Under the pieces are notes generated by a model that was not told the DNA's origin, did not search any database, and worked only from the letters and a program-made list of their open reading frames with translations. A stretch of 30,047 bases of DNA from Chara braunii. Taxonomy: Eukaryota > Streptophyta > Charophyceae > Charales > Characeae. The position numbers and the translations under genes are program-made. Shown piece by piece: positions 8,340-18,494 of this stretch (positions within the stretch are counted from its first letter, which is position 1; the number at the start of each line of letters is the position of its first letter). Location: the NCBI GenBank assembly GCA_003427395.1, contig BFEA01000071.1:67146-97192 (forward strand). The letters run 5' to 3'.

Positions 8340-11300
8340 ATGCCCCACCAATCCCCTGCCTCCCTACTATCCCACAGGTCTCCTACCCGTAGCACCCCAT
8401 TTCTAGCCCATCCTCTCCATGGGGAGGCTGAGCTGCATCTGACCCTGCCGTTGGGGCCTGTAATCCACCTGTTTCAAAAACTGGTTGCCTTAGAAGATCT
8501 ACTACAAGCTGTCCAGCCCCGCCTCACACCGGAACAGAAACATCTCCTGGAAGCGCCGATCTCCTCTACTGAAATTTGGGAGGACCTCAAAGGAATGGAA
8601 GATGAGAAAACACCTGGTATTGACTCCTTCCCTAAAGAATTCTGGGTGCGCTTCTGGGACTTACTCTAGGACGATCTTATGAGCTACATTGGGGCAATCC
8701 AGACGGAGGGCTCCTTTGGGGGTATGTTTGGCCAGGGAGTTACAACACTGCTATACAAAAAAGGGGATAAGGAGGATATAAGGAATTATAGACCCATCAC
8801 CCTCCTTTCTGTCCCCTACAAAATGGTTGCTAAGGCACTGACCAATCGCCTGCTGCCCTTGATGAACATGTTGATTCATCCGGACCAGACTGGATTTATG
8901 CCTAACCGCAACATCCAAGATAACATCCCCCTGGTCAATAAGACCATTAAGTATGCCAGACAACGACGAGTTCCGGCGGCAATGCTATTCATAGACTTCG
9001 AGAAGGCGTATGACCACGTTGACTGGGACTTATTGGACATGTGTTTGGCCAAAATGAACTTCGGACCCTCATTCTGCCACTGGATTCGCCTCCTCCATAA
9101 GTCCGCCACCACGAACATTATGCTCAACGACCATCTTTCGCCCCCCATTACATTGCAGAGATCGGTGCGTTAGGGAGACCCCATTGCGCCGCTGCTCTTT
9201 GTTATTGTAATGGAAGCTCTCGCATCGCTGTTTAGGGCCCACCCGCAGATTAGCAAGGTGCCCATCCCTGAACTCCCGGAGCACCTCGTTCCAGTGACGT
9301 CGCTGTTTGCAGACGACCTCACCGTTCTCATACGTGTAGACGCCGACAGCATTCGGGCCCTCACGCATGTTATACACCAGTTCTCGCTGGCAGCCGATAT
9401 GAAAGTTAACTGGGGCTCCAAAACGGAAGGCTGGTGGCTGTGCCCCCAAGACCAGCCCCCTCCGCTGCAACCGGCAGTTAAATGGCAAGCAAAAGAGGAA
9501 GCCATCAGGATTCTGGGCGTTAGGCTAACGGCACTGGGCCCTCCGCCGGACCACGGGGACACACTGGTAAACCTCGCAATAGATCGCCTCGCAAAATGGG
9601 AAGGTCTTCAAACCTCGCTTGTAGGCCGGGCCTTAGCAATCAACAATGCCATCCTTGCAGCAATATGGTATAAGCTGGCAATATGGCCATTGACGAAACA
9701 ACAACACGTCCGGCTCAAACGAGCTCTCACCACTTACCTGTGGAAAAACACTGCGAGTTCCCAAACCTGCATACACAAAGTAGGCTGGGACGTCCTCACC
9801 CAACCAAGACTCAAAGGGGGACTTGGTATTCTTGATCCTGAAAGGGAAAGCGAAGCCTTGATCTTCAAAGTGCTGGTCAGATTGCTGATGGGGAACGACA
9901 TCCCATGGGGGCCTCTGGCCCGCATACAAATAGCTAACCTGGCTCCGCAGTCGTCGGGCGCGAAGGGAGTGCACCCGCTCCAGTGGCTGACTAACGGACG
10001 CTGGACGATTCCGAGCCCTCGCCAGCATGTACATGCAACACCCGCCCCAGCACAAGCGGTCCGTCGAGACATCCCGAATGATCCCTTGTGGCCCTTAGTG
10101 ATCAAACTCTGGAGGAAACGGGGTCCTATGCAAAAGCTACCCCAAAACCGATGGCACACGGTGTGGAGGCAACCGCTCTTCGACAATCCCCACATCCTGG
10201 ATCATACAGGCAAGCCCTTTTCGCTCACTACCAACTCACACTGGTTGACCTGGACACGAAATGGGGGTTTTACTGTTGGGGACCTGTGGGATCCTAAAAC
10301 GAACACCTGGGCAACGCCACAACATCTCCAGGCCAGACTAAGATATGTGAAGAAAGTGGATGATAAATTGGACCAGCTGAGAGAGGCTCTGCCCCTGGCC
10401 TGGCAAGCTACTCTCACTGCAGGGCCCACAATACAGCAGCACGACTGTGTCGTCAGATATGCTGACCTTCCTTTTCCGCCCACTGTCTATAGAATATTGA
10501 CGAACGATGGAGGGAGGTGTGCAATGGAAGCCTACGAACCTGCCAAGCCGGGGGCTCGCTTCTCTAAACTTACGAAGAAAGAAGACTTGGATACTGCTGA
10601 GGGATGGGGTGGTCTGATGATAGTAAGAGTAGTGGGAGACCGAGATAATGGCTACTACACATACGAGCCTGCATCACCAGTAGCATTTGACCCTGACGAC
10701 TGGGAATGGCCTGACCGAAAGTCCATGCATTTGTGGGATTACACAGTCAGAGGAGGATACAAAGCGTCCCGACCGGACCTGCCGATTGACCACACGCGAG
10801 CCTCTTACAGGACCTGTCGTGGGGAGCATACTCTCAAATCTTGCCTATGAACCTTCGGTCACTGCAATGGCAGATCTTGCACTGCTGTCTCCCCACACTG
10901 GATTGGCTCGTGTCTAGAACAGACCTGGAGCAGAAAGGCCTGCTATCTACCATCTGCTCTTACTGCGGTAGGTCCACGCAGCCGGCTAGAGCAACGTTGG
11001 AACATTGCCTGTTGGCGTGCCCGATGGTCGCTCAGATATGGAGGTGGTGGGACGCAGTGTTTCACCTCCTGGCCGGCACCCGCATCCCCTGGGACGCTGG
11101 TCTTCTTCTGCTCAACAGAAACCAGCACCTGATGGAGCGTTGGACCCCCTTCGCTACTAACCTTTTTGCTTACATGAGGCTGCAAGTGTTGATGCTGGCC
11201 TGGAGAGCTAGGTGCTCCTTTGAGCGAAAGGACCACCAGTTTGGCCTGAAGCAGGCACAACAGGCGATAGACGAGGTAATAAGAGCTCGGACCCACGAAG

Positions 11301-11548
11301 CCTGGAAGGAAATGCAACGACACTACCTCGATGAGAAGGAGCCCGCGGCCAGACGAGCCCTCCGTGACTCTTACCTCCAAATCTGGCAGGACCCCAACCA
11401 CATCTATTCTGAGTTGGATGATGGGATGCACATTCACTGGAAACCCTGGAGAGCAACAGAGCCCGCATGGCAAAGACGACCGCTGGGTGACTTTTGTGTC
11501 CCATACCTCCCAACTAACTTTGTGTTACTTCCGTCCCTTCCAAACTAA
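8340..11548 (+). pseudogene. LINE copy 2: L1-type ORF2 with two TAG codons and one frameshift
   Basis: Same family as LINE copy 1 but clearly diverged. RT landmarks: TPGIDS, YRPITLL, FIDFEKAYDHVDW (motif A aspartate about residue 219) and FADD (9306-9317). A zf-RVT-like end (CSYCGRS...LEHCLLACP) follows. The frame from 8340 to 10850 is open except for TAG at 8667-8669 and TAG at 9171-9173. The latter replaces the glutamine of motif B (RQGDP), consistent with CAG to TAG. Between about 10790 and 10845 the reading shifts frame and continues to 11548 with LQWQILHCCLPTLDWLV, matching LQWQIEHRCLPTND in copy 1. Family homology begins near 8430, so the endonuclease half is missing. The start codon is only the first ATG of the frame. 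Confidence 0.92.
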
Positions 11549-12090
11549 TTCCAACATCGGACATGCTAGGAAGTGCCCCCCGCCCTTCCCATTCCCCTCT
11601 CCCTCCTCCCTCCCCCTTCTCCCCAATCCACATTCTCTTGTCGCAGAGGATAACAGGAGTACTGGGGATTACCAGCTGCAAAGGAATCAGAGGGTACCGG
11701 GCAGGGATGACAGGGACTACGACGACAGATGTACAGCTTTGGCTGGTCAAGAGGGGTTCGCATGTGTTCATGTCTGCAGAGCCTGAGATGCACCTATGAT
11801 GAACAACGGCAGCTGCGGGCCCGGATGACTCTATTGCCTACAGGGGTTACCTGGGGATCTGCTGCTCACAAGCAGTTAGCTTTTCTTGGCTGCAAGTTAA
11901 ACCAACGGTTTGGCTGTGTCATTTCGTATATTGCTGCGTCAATACTGTAGAATGGATCTCAGCTACCCATGGTGAAGCATAATCTGATAACTGTCCATAA
12001 GTTCTGACCGTCTGTACAAACATTCATTTGTAAAATTGGGGACGCTGGACCCGTTTTCCAGCAGGTGNTGCTCCCCACCAATAGATGGAG
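11549..12090 (+). mobile_element. LINE copy 2 3' UTR, cut by the assembly gap
   Basis: After the stop at 11546-11548 comes a C-rich stretch and then unassigned sequence, ending in the shared LINE terminal block at 12038-12090. Hairpin 1 pairs 12044-12049 with 12057-12062 and hairpin 2 pairs 12064-12067 with 12076-12079. Sequence identity with the copy 1 tail runs to ATAGATGGAG, where the N-run begins; the poly(A) tail must lie in the gap if it exists. Confidence 0.75.
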
Positions 12091-12268
12091 NNNNNNNNNN
12101 NNNNNNNNNNNNNNNNNNNNNNNNNNNNNNNNNNNNNNNNNNNNNNNNNNNNNNNNNNNNNNNNNNNNNNNNNNNNNNNNNNNNNNNNNNNNNNNNNNNN
12201 NNNNNNNNNNNNNNNNNNNNNNNNNNNNNNNNNNNNNNNNNNNNNNNNNNNNNNNNNNNNNNNNNNNN
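12091..12268. other. Assembly gap, 178 N
   Basis: A run of N lies between a plus-strand LINE tail (copy 2) and a minus-strand LINE fragment (copy 3). A single N also occurs at 12068 and another at 24299. Confidence 0.99.
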
Positions 12269-12662
12269 AAAAGGACCTCCTCCCATCTATCTGGGGGGGA
12301 CCGGTCGGGAGGCGGAAGCTTCCTCCAAGTCTTTAGCAAGCGCATCCAGAACTCCCCCAACTCCTCCCCCTCCTTGTACCTTCGGGGTATCGTCCAGTCT
12401 CTATCCTCCAACCAGGTCAGGGGGTCAATGTGGGGGGGGGGGGTTCCGGGGCCATGTCTACAATCTGCGCGAAAGCCAAAGGGGAGTCAGACTCGAAAAC
12501 AAGATGGTAAGGGCTTGAGTTTGCGTGGGCGGGTCAATTATCCCGAGACCCCCCCTGGCCTGGATCACAGAATCCCATGCAACCCTACTGATAGCGTGTG
12601 GGTTCTCGCTGTCCCCCCTCCAGAGAAAGGCAGCCAGTTGGCCTTTCAGTGCTTGCAGCCCT
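12269..12662 (-). pseudogene. LINE copy 3 fragment, minus strand
   Basis: On the minus strand 12526-12660 encodes, across small indels, LQALKGQLAAFLWRG and then RGGLGIIDP, matching LQRQIAAFLWRG and RGGLGIIDP of copy 1. The region 12289-12411 encodes WLEDRDWTIPRR, then FWMRLLKTWRKLPPP and RWEEVL, matching the post-RT segment of copy 1 (TWRSLPLPDKTPPERWEEV). A C-run near 12429-12440 and frame changes show decay. The fragment enters the N gap at its 3' side. At its 5' side (plus-strand 12664-12679) it abuts a T16 run, so either truncation or insertion of another poly(A) element occurred there. Confidence 0.85.
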
Positions 12663-12705
12663 GTTTTTTTTTTTTTTTTCTTTGCTCAGGGGCCACAGCA
12701 CAATT

Positions 12706-13339
12706 GAGTCAGCAATTACAAGTGGTAAATTTGAGCCACAAACGTGGCCTTATCTTATTGTACGGAAAGCCCTCACCGTGGTGCTGGACAACATATACGA
12801 TCCGGAATTTCTGGAGTGTTCTCACACGAAGCATGCAATACTCCAGGTAGGCCGAACATTCAAGAGTTGCCTACTTGAACCAAAACTTAATGCATGGGTG
12901 ACAGAACCAGGCCCCAAGACTGTCACAACAACGGACTGCTAGCTGGGTGAATGGAGTGAAGCAGAACAGTCAATCTTTCTCCAATTCTCTTAGAAGCAGC
13001 CACAGGATCTGAGTATACCATCACTTACGTTAGGCTATCATGTAGGCAAGCAATTCAACTCGTTGAAATTCAAAGAAATTTATTAGACTTATATTTTCGA
13101 GTCAGCAATTACAAGCTGGTAAATTTGAGCCACAAGTGTGGCCTTATCTTATCGTACAGAAAGCCCTCACCGTGGTGCTGGAATTTCTGGACTGTTTCTC
13201 ACGCAACGCGTGCAACAAGAGTTGCCTACGTGAACCAAAACTTAATGCATGGGTGACAGAACCAGGCCCCAAGACTATGACAACAAGGGACTGCTAGCTG
13301 GGTGAATGGAGTGAAGCAGAACAGTCAATCTTTCTCCAC
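12706..13339 (+). repeat. Non-coding direct duplication, two units
   Basis: Unit 1 (12706-12983) and unit 2 (13099-13339) begin GAGTCAGCAATTACAAG and end near CAATCTTTCTCCA. They are nearly identical except that unit 2 lacks two internal blocks of about 18 and 21 bp. About 115 bp of other sequence separates them. There is no coding frame. A third, more diverged relative of the unit's 3' part lies at 13873-13985. Confidence 0.9.
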
Positions 13340-13439
13340 TCAGCTTATTACCGCTAACCCGGTACAGAGAGTAGCCTCGTCAGATGCAGCCAAGAAGGTT
13401 CGTCTGTTACCTGCATGGTGAATGCGATCAGATTAGAAT

Positions 13440-13985
13440 AGCACAGAGTAGCTCTCATTGATGATAGAGATTGGGGGAGCGGATGGTGGCTGTGAACACG
13501 TTGAGGGCAGAAACTGGAGCTACTCTGGGGGATGCTAATGGGGGAAAGGGACCCACACGCTAAACGGGAGTCCATGGGATTGGCATACACAGGGGTAATC
13601 TGGAGATGTACCCAGGCCAGCCGGACCCGGTTTCCAGCTATGATTGCTCCCTGGAAGAGGGCCTTGGCGGGTATGAAAACGATAGGAATGGGTAAAAAGT
13701 CGGCCCCGAGCTGGGTCTTAGATGCATCATGGAAAAAAATCTTCATAGAATTCAGTGACTTGTTCCAAGCGAAGGGGGTTGGGGAACGGGAGGTTTGCTT
13801 GCTTACATGATTTGAGGGTCAATCACAGGTGATACCACCAGGCTACTGGGACAAGAAGGGTTGTTCACTGGATGAATGAGGAGAAGCAACACTACCTGGG
13901 ATCTGTTTCCAAATTCTCTTAGCACCAGCCTCGGGGACTTGGGTCTACTATCACCTATCTTAAGCTGCCACACAGGCAATCAACC
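13440..13985 (+). repeat. Degenerate LINE-related and repeat-unit sequence
   Basis: 13447-13520 resembles 14270-14340: both carry CATTGATG, GAGCGGATGGTGG and AAACTGGAG. In one frame both give a GWW segment followed by KLE-like residues, similar to the GWW region after the LINE FADD box. 13873-13985 aligns with 12940-13060 (GGATGAATGAGGAGAAGC against GGGTGAATGGAGTGAAGC, and AATTCTCTTAG in both). I cannot assign 13530-13810, where a 92-aa plus-strand frame has no recognisable motif. Probably the remains of a LINE copy and its flanking repeat. Confidence 0.4.
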
Positions 13986-14104
13986 TAGGCTGCTGTGTAG
14001 GTCCACCTGCCAAATCTCTCTCTTTGTAGGTGGAGCTCAGCAACTAGCTCCCATCACAGTCACACTTTCAATCATATGTCTGTTCAAACAAACAAACAAC
14101 TATA

Positions 14105-14235
14105 ATGTTCAGGGACGCTGGACCCGATTTGCAGCAGGTGCTGCTTCCCACCAACAGATGGAGCCTCCCCGGGAGTGCTAGTGGTGCCTGCTCCTATCAG
14201 CACCCCTAGCATCAGCTTGGGTTGTTCTCTGAACA
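14105..14235 (+). mobile_element. LINE 3' tail block, diverged copy
   Basis: It contains GGGACGCTGGACCCGATTTG and the following CAGGTG...CCCACCAACAGATGGAGCC of the shared LINE terminal block. It continues with sequence parallel to the copy 1 tail (TAGTGGTG, CTGCTC, TATCAGCA) and ends in an A-rich segment (14233-14245). Hairpin 1 pairs 14117-14122 with 14130-14135 with one mismatch; hairpin 2 pairs 14137-14140 with 14149-14152 perfectly. The LINE body that belongs to this tail is not clear; 13440-13800 may be part of it. Confidence 0.7.
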
Positions 14236-14262
14236 AAAGAAAGGAATTTCCTTTTTTAAAGA

Positions 14263-15960
14263 ATGCCTAGACATTGATGGTAGAGGTACGGAGAGCGGAT
14301 GGTGGCCGGAAGCCTACTGAGGAAAAAAACTGGAGATGCTTTAGGTTCGAATAACCTCCGCAAGAATCCTATGCTCTGAAAGAGACCATCCTGATTTTTG
14401 GACAAGTGTTTGAAGCCAAGGCGAATATGCAACAAAAAGGTCTTACTCATTACGCAGCATGCACCTGCTCCCCTCCACTGGGGAGTGCAAGTTGCTGATT
14501 CCCAAGACTCCCAAAGACCGTTCGGCTTCCATGTGAATTTTATAGGGGAACTGCGTAGATCGCCTGAACAGTTGCTGAAAACAGTTCTTTCCACCTTTAC
14601 AAACTGGGTCAAAGTAAAGGAGTGGTGCTCTATGGGAGAGCGCTCACAATCAACAATGCAGTTTTCTCCAAGGTATGGTATGAGCACACTTTGTGCTCCC
14701 TTCTGGACATAGTATATAAGAAAATCAGGGAAGCCGCTGCTAACTATTTGTGGAAGGAGAAATAGGTGAGCAAACCTTCCTGCATAAGGTAGCCTGGAAC
14801 AAGGTTGTCCAAAAACGGAAGAATGGAGGCCTTGGGGTGCTTGACCCTCGGCTTCAGATCCAGACCCTGCTCACAAAGTGGCCACTCAAACTCCTCTTCG
14901 CAGAAGAAACGGCATCATGGAAATCACTCGCACTATGTTTGCTGGCAAGAGACTTCCATCTCCCAGTGAACTCTCAGCTCGTGTACTTAGCCCTCTTTAC
15001 TGAAGCTTACTGCAGGAAACGTGTTACATCAACGATCTGGAGGGACGTGATTCGAGCTTTGGTGAAGATAAAACCACAGCGGCAGACTCGGATATGTCAG
15101 TATGATAGAATCCTGCCGCAACCACTTTTTGAAAACCCTTGCTTGCTGGACTCACCAGGCTTGCCTTTCCCCAGGTCGGGCCATAGGGTTTTGGATGCTC
15201 ATGGATGGCCAGGGGAATAGCAACTCTGGCTCATCTATGGGACGACCAACATAATAGATGAAAAAAACCTGTTGATTTGCAGGACTTTTTGGCGGGGCTA
15301 CACCGCTGGCGACAGAACCTTCAAAACCTGCTAGCTGCGATCCCCAGAGCCTTCAAAACCTGCTAGCTGCAATCCCACTTGAGTGGGACACTGCAGTCCG
15401 AAACAAGCTGCTTTTGCCTGGCACCTGGGTAAAGGATGCTCAACTCTGAACCGGATAGATTACATCAAGTCCCGCAGCAAGAATGGGAAATGACTTGCTG
15501 GGAGGTCACAAATGGGTATGGAGGGCTTGGCTCGCTGGTAACAAAGCTATCTGTGGACCCGATTTGCTCTGATCTGCAAGGATTGGTGCTGGTCTCTGTC
15601 ATTCCGATAGCGCAAGGTGCTGATACGGAATACTTTCCCTACAGGCGAAATACACCGTCTGCGGACTTGGTGCTGGACCCTAGAGACTGGTGCTGGCAAG
15701 ACCCGAGAAAAGAAGGGGCCTTGCTAAACCTGCCTCAGCACACAGCGGGATTGGCCTATGCCATGCTCCTGCCCCTGACTGACGTGCATTGGGCAATGCT
15801 TGCCAAATGGAGACGTTTAGGACATGTAGTGCAAATTGAAAAACTGCCTCTCTTCTGGAAGTTTTTGTCCTCACTCACTGTAGCAAAACATGCGGGCCTG
15901 CCGTGACAGATCACTCATGATGTTATCCCTACAGCGCAAATGATATACTGCAGATGGAAA
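14263..15960 (+). pseudogene. LINE copy 4 fragment, post-RT half
   Basis: Diverged member of the LINE family with several frame changes. From 14632 it encodes GRALTINNAVFSKVWYEH then NYLWKEK, matching GRSLIINNVILASLWYKS and AFLWRG of copy 1. At 14816 it encodes NGGLGVLDPRLQIQTLLTKW. At 15115-15180 it has LPQPLFENPCLLDSPGLPF, matching RQPLFDNPHILDHTGKPF of copy 2. At 15436-15906 it encodes LVLDPRDWCWQDP, like FDPDDWEWPDR in copy 2. The catalytic RT core is missing and homology fades after about 15905, before the zinc-binding end. A frameshift lies near 14632 and a 32-bp duplication (15318-15381) disrupts the frame again. Confidence 0.85.
15318..15381 (+). repeat. 32-bp tandem duplication in LINE copy 4
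   Basis: CCTTCAAAACCTGCTAGCTG occurs at 15318 and again at 15350. Taking out one unit in thought lets the LINE-like reading run from NLQNLLAAIP into LEWDT, whereas the duplication adds a frame change and a stop codon. Confidence 0.9.
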
Positions 15961-16133
15961 AAGGGTAGGATAATAGGGGGGTGAGTAGGTTGAGAATAAG
16001 ATTGCAAATGGTTTGTAAATAGTCGGTGGGTGGTAGTGGGTGGTGTATGGCCGAAGGATAGACAAAAATAGCTCAGTTGAAATTTTGTTGAAAAACACAA
16101 GGTTGATCAAAGACGAGAAGGGTAGCAAAAGAA
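15961..16133. other. No recognisable gene
   Basis: A stretch with short purine-rich runs between the end of LINE homology and the candidate LTR. The minus-strand open frames here (15871-16128 and 15915-16100) have low-complexity Pro/Thr/His content and no motif. Confidence 0.4.
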
Positions 16134-16567
16134 TGACACGGTGTCGGTGCGAATACCCTTACAAGGGTATCCGCCCTGTTTTTTGCAGATGACAGAAAAT
16201 AAGTTTAGTTTAAAGTTTGAGTATACTGCGCGAGTCATAGCAGTATCTGTGGTTGACGTTGACTGAATGGTTGACTAGAGTAGAGAGTGTGTGGGCGCCC
16301 AGAAGGCGCGCGTGATCTCTTCTTTTGTTGATGATTGAAAAACCTGCGTAGTTGCAGGCCAAGTTTTATTTTAAATTATTTCTGATTAAACTAGAATTAA
16401 AAAAACTTTGTCTCTTGATTGGTGCACTTGCCTTCGACTTGCGCGTACGTACGGAGGACGACATCGACAACAGTGTGATTTTGAAGACGTCTTGGTAGAT
16501 CTACACGTCGCGCAATATCCGCTTATTTAGGCGTCCGTCAAAACTAAACTCAGCCTTGGGCCTAACA
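16134..16567 (+). mobile_element. Candidate 5' LTR of an LTR retroelement
   Basis: The segment begins TGACACGGTG and ends CCTAACA (TG...CA). It is followed after four bases by TGGTTACAGCAGAGGAC, which starts TGG as primer-binding sites do and is loosely similar to the plant initiator-Met type (TGGTATCAGAGC). It contains an AT-rich stretch (16360-16410) that could hold a TATA box or polyadenylation signal. The first 40 nt include a strong hairpin (16149-16174). No second LTR and no gag or pol are visible in the window, so this is only a candidate. An alternative 5' LTR end is just before 20062, where TGGCGATTCT could be a primer-binding site. Confidence 0.3.
16149..16174. other. Strong hairpin near the candidate LTR start
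   Basis: ATACCCTT (16153-16160) pairs with AAGGGTAT (16163-16170) across a 2-nt loop. The stem extends past one mismatch by GCG (16149-16151) with CGC (16172-16174), giving 11 pairs. Confidence 0.85.
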
Positions 16568-18494
16568 CTATTGGTTACAGCAGAGGACTTTCATCAGAGA
16601 GATTCAAGGATTGCGATCAAGCGGCGGCGACGCGAGATATCAGAGTACGGAGGGCCCGACAGGGCTATCCCCTTTGGTTTGCGGTCGGCGGCGTCGGAGC
16701 GGTACTAACGGTTATTTTCCCTCGTTCGTCATTTTCTGACGATTAAAAGTTTCTAAATATTTTTATTATTTATTGTTGTATTGCTCCTCCTTGACTCAGG
16801 CGCGACGTCGGGTTTGAGGGCTGTCACGGCGGCCGAGGACCTTGAGCACGTGCCTCCAATGGTTCACCTATGGGTTCCTGCGTGCTCAGAATGTCGACGA
16901 AATTTCTCGACCTTGCCATTTGGAAACGCGGACTGAGGAGTTCAATGTGTAGTGTGGACCCACTGTAGGTGCTAAGCCTACCGCTCGCTATCTGCCGAGA
17001 GAGGGTGAGTGAACTATGTTTAAGCTTCTATAACGACATAATTCGTTTGTAAGGGTGAAACGAAGTAGCAAGGGACGAGTTGCGGTTAAATACTTACCTC
17101 ACCGGGGTCGTTAGCCGGATGCATCGGAAACAGGATGAGGTCAGTACCTTGGAGAGAGAGAGAGAGGACAACCGAAGAAGAATGCGTACCCGACCGACTG
17201 AGGCGACAATGCGGGATGAACCGATAAGCAAGTGACTCAAGATTTGACTTACCTGTGGTCGGGTGAGACGTTTTTCCCATCGATCAGAGCAGTGGGTCGG
17301 GGCACCGCTCAGTCCACCGAACGAAGCAGCAGCAAGAGAGCTGCAGGCTTGGGGACTTACCTGTTGACTAGTGTACTGCCCATCCGTCAAACGAAGTTGC
17401 TAGCAGCAAGCGGTTAACTGGTGCTCTGCTCATCGAGACAAGGAGAACTGACGAGGTGGAAATTTGCCTGTCAGCACGTGTGCTGCTCATCCTGAGGATC
17501 GAAGGAAATGCGAGTCCGGCTGCACGAAGGCGCTGGTCATTCCTCTTGAGCAAAGGTAGCGAGGGACCAGCGATAGAAGTTGCAGGTTTTACCTCGTTGT
17601 GTTGATTGACACAGCTACAGGCAGACCGTGAGATGGAGGTTTGATTGCTGACCGATACGTTGTTGATTAGGAGTCTGGGGGAGTTGAGCCGGGGGTTCAG
17701 GGGGATAAGTGACCCAGCTACGCCAACGGATTCTACATTTGCGGGATGTGAATTATTTGAACACAACCCTTCTAGGCTAAGTAGCTGCAGTTTTAGTCAG
17801 AGTTAAGGGCAACGTGACTGAGGGAGAATGAATAAGTTGCGAAAGGGGGGTTACTGTTACGATTTGGACGACCGCCAGGAGGGACTTATTCCGCTTATTG
17901 GTCATACTTTTCGACCATCTTCGTGACATTTTTTTTTCTACGGAACAGCTGGTCTTGCTGCGGTTTGGCCACCATTGCGAACCCTCATGCAAACGAAGGT
18001 TGCAAGACCCTTTCCTAAGAGTGGAGTCAGTCCCTCTCCTGTATCCCGAGAGTCTGGAACCCTTCCTTCAACCCTTCTTAATCTAAGTCTAGTCTGTAGC
18101 TACGAGAGGAAGGCGACAGGTGGGATTGCAACCCGTAGGACCGTATCAAGACTCTATGGGGAGTCAACCCACCGATTGAGGGAGCTCTGTCGGAACTCAG
18201 GAGGAGTTCTAGAGGCAGGGAACTGAGAGGTAACCATTGTTTTCCCCCTATAAACCTAGTTATAATCTATATCTGTACATCCTTCTACAATTTGACTGAG
18301 TATATTGCCTGCATCCCTACTTCGACTTTCAGTTTGACTTTCAGGACAAACCAGATTTAAGTAAAAAAATATTTTGTGTAAGCTCCATTTCGGTTGTGTT
18401 GATTAATTGAAAGCAGATTATGAAAAAAGTTTGCATATGGGGAAAAGGTGGGAGAAAGGTGGTGTTGCCTGAGTTTGACTGGGTCAACAAAAGG
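16568..18494. other. Long non-coding stretch, possible internal region of a non-autonomous LTR element
   Basis: No open frame longer than about 130 codons and none with a recognisable domain. The minus-strand frames at 17094-17390 and 17368-17766 are Ser/Arg-rich and unassigned. The stretch has a GA microsatellite (about 17153-17167) and repeated ACTTACCTG motifs (listed separately). By context it may be the internal domain of a LARD-like element, which characteristically has a long conserved non-coding interior, but this is inference. Confidence 0.3.
17090..17505. repeat. Irregular repeats with consensus splice-donor / U1-like motifs
   Basis: ATACTTACCTC (17090-17100) and ACTTACCTG (17247-17255 and 17355-17363) are complementary to the 5' splice site: on the minus strand they read GAGGTAAGTAT, CAGGTAAGT and CAGGTAAGT. 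The third (17355) and the weaker units starting near 17414 and 17464 also share a downstream CTGCCCATC or CTGCTCATC with a GA-rich follow-on; the unit at 17247 has only a CCCATCGATC counterpart. Spacings are irregular (about 157, 108, 57 and 50 bp). Either the minus strand carries a series of strong donor sites or the plus strand carries U1-5'-end-like repeats. Confidence 0.5.

Noticed and set aside
11959-12850. Long frames across the N gap
   Set aside because: They are open only because N codons cannot be stops.
13600-13650. Another copy of the LINE tail block (CCGGACCCGGTTTCCAGC)
   Set aside because: Only about 18 bases match, without the second hairpin or the ATGGAG block; this may be chance or very old decay.
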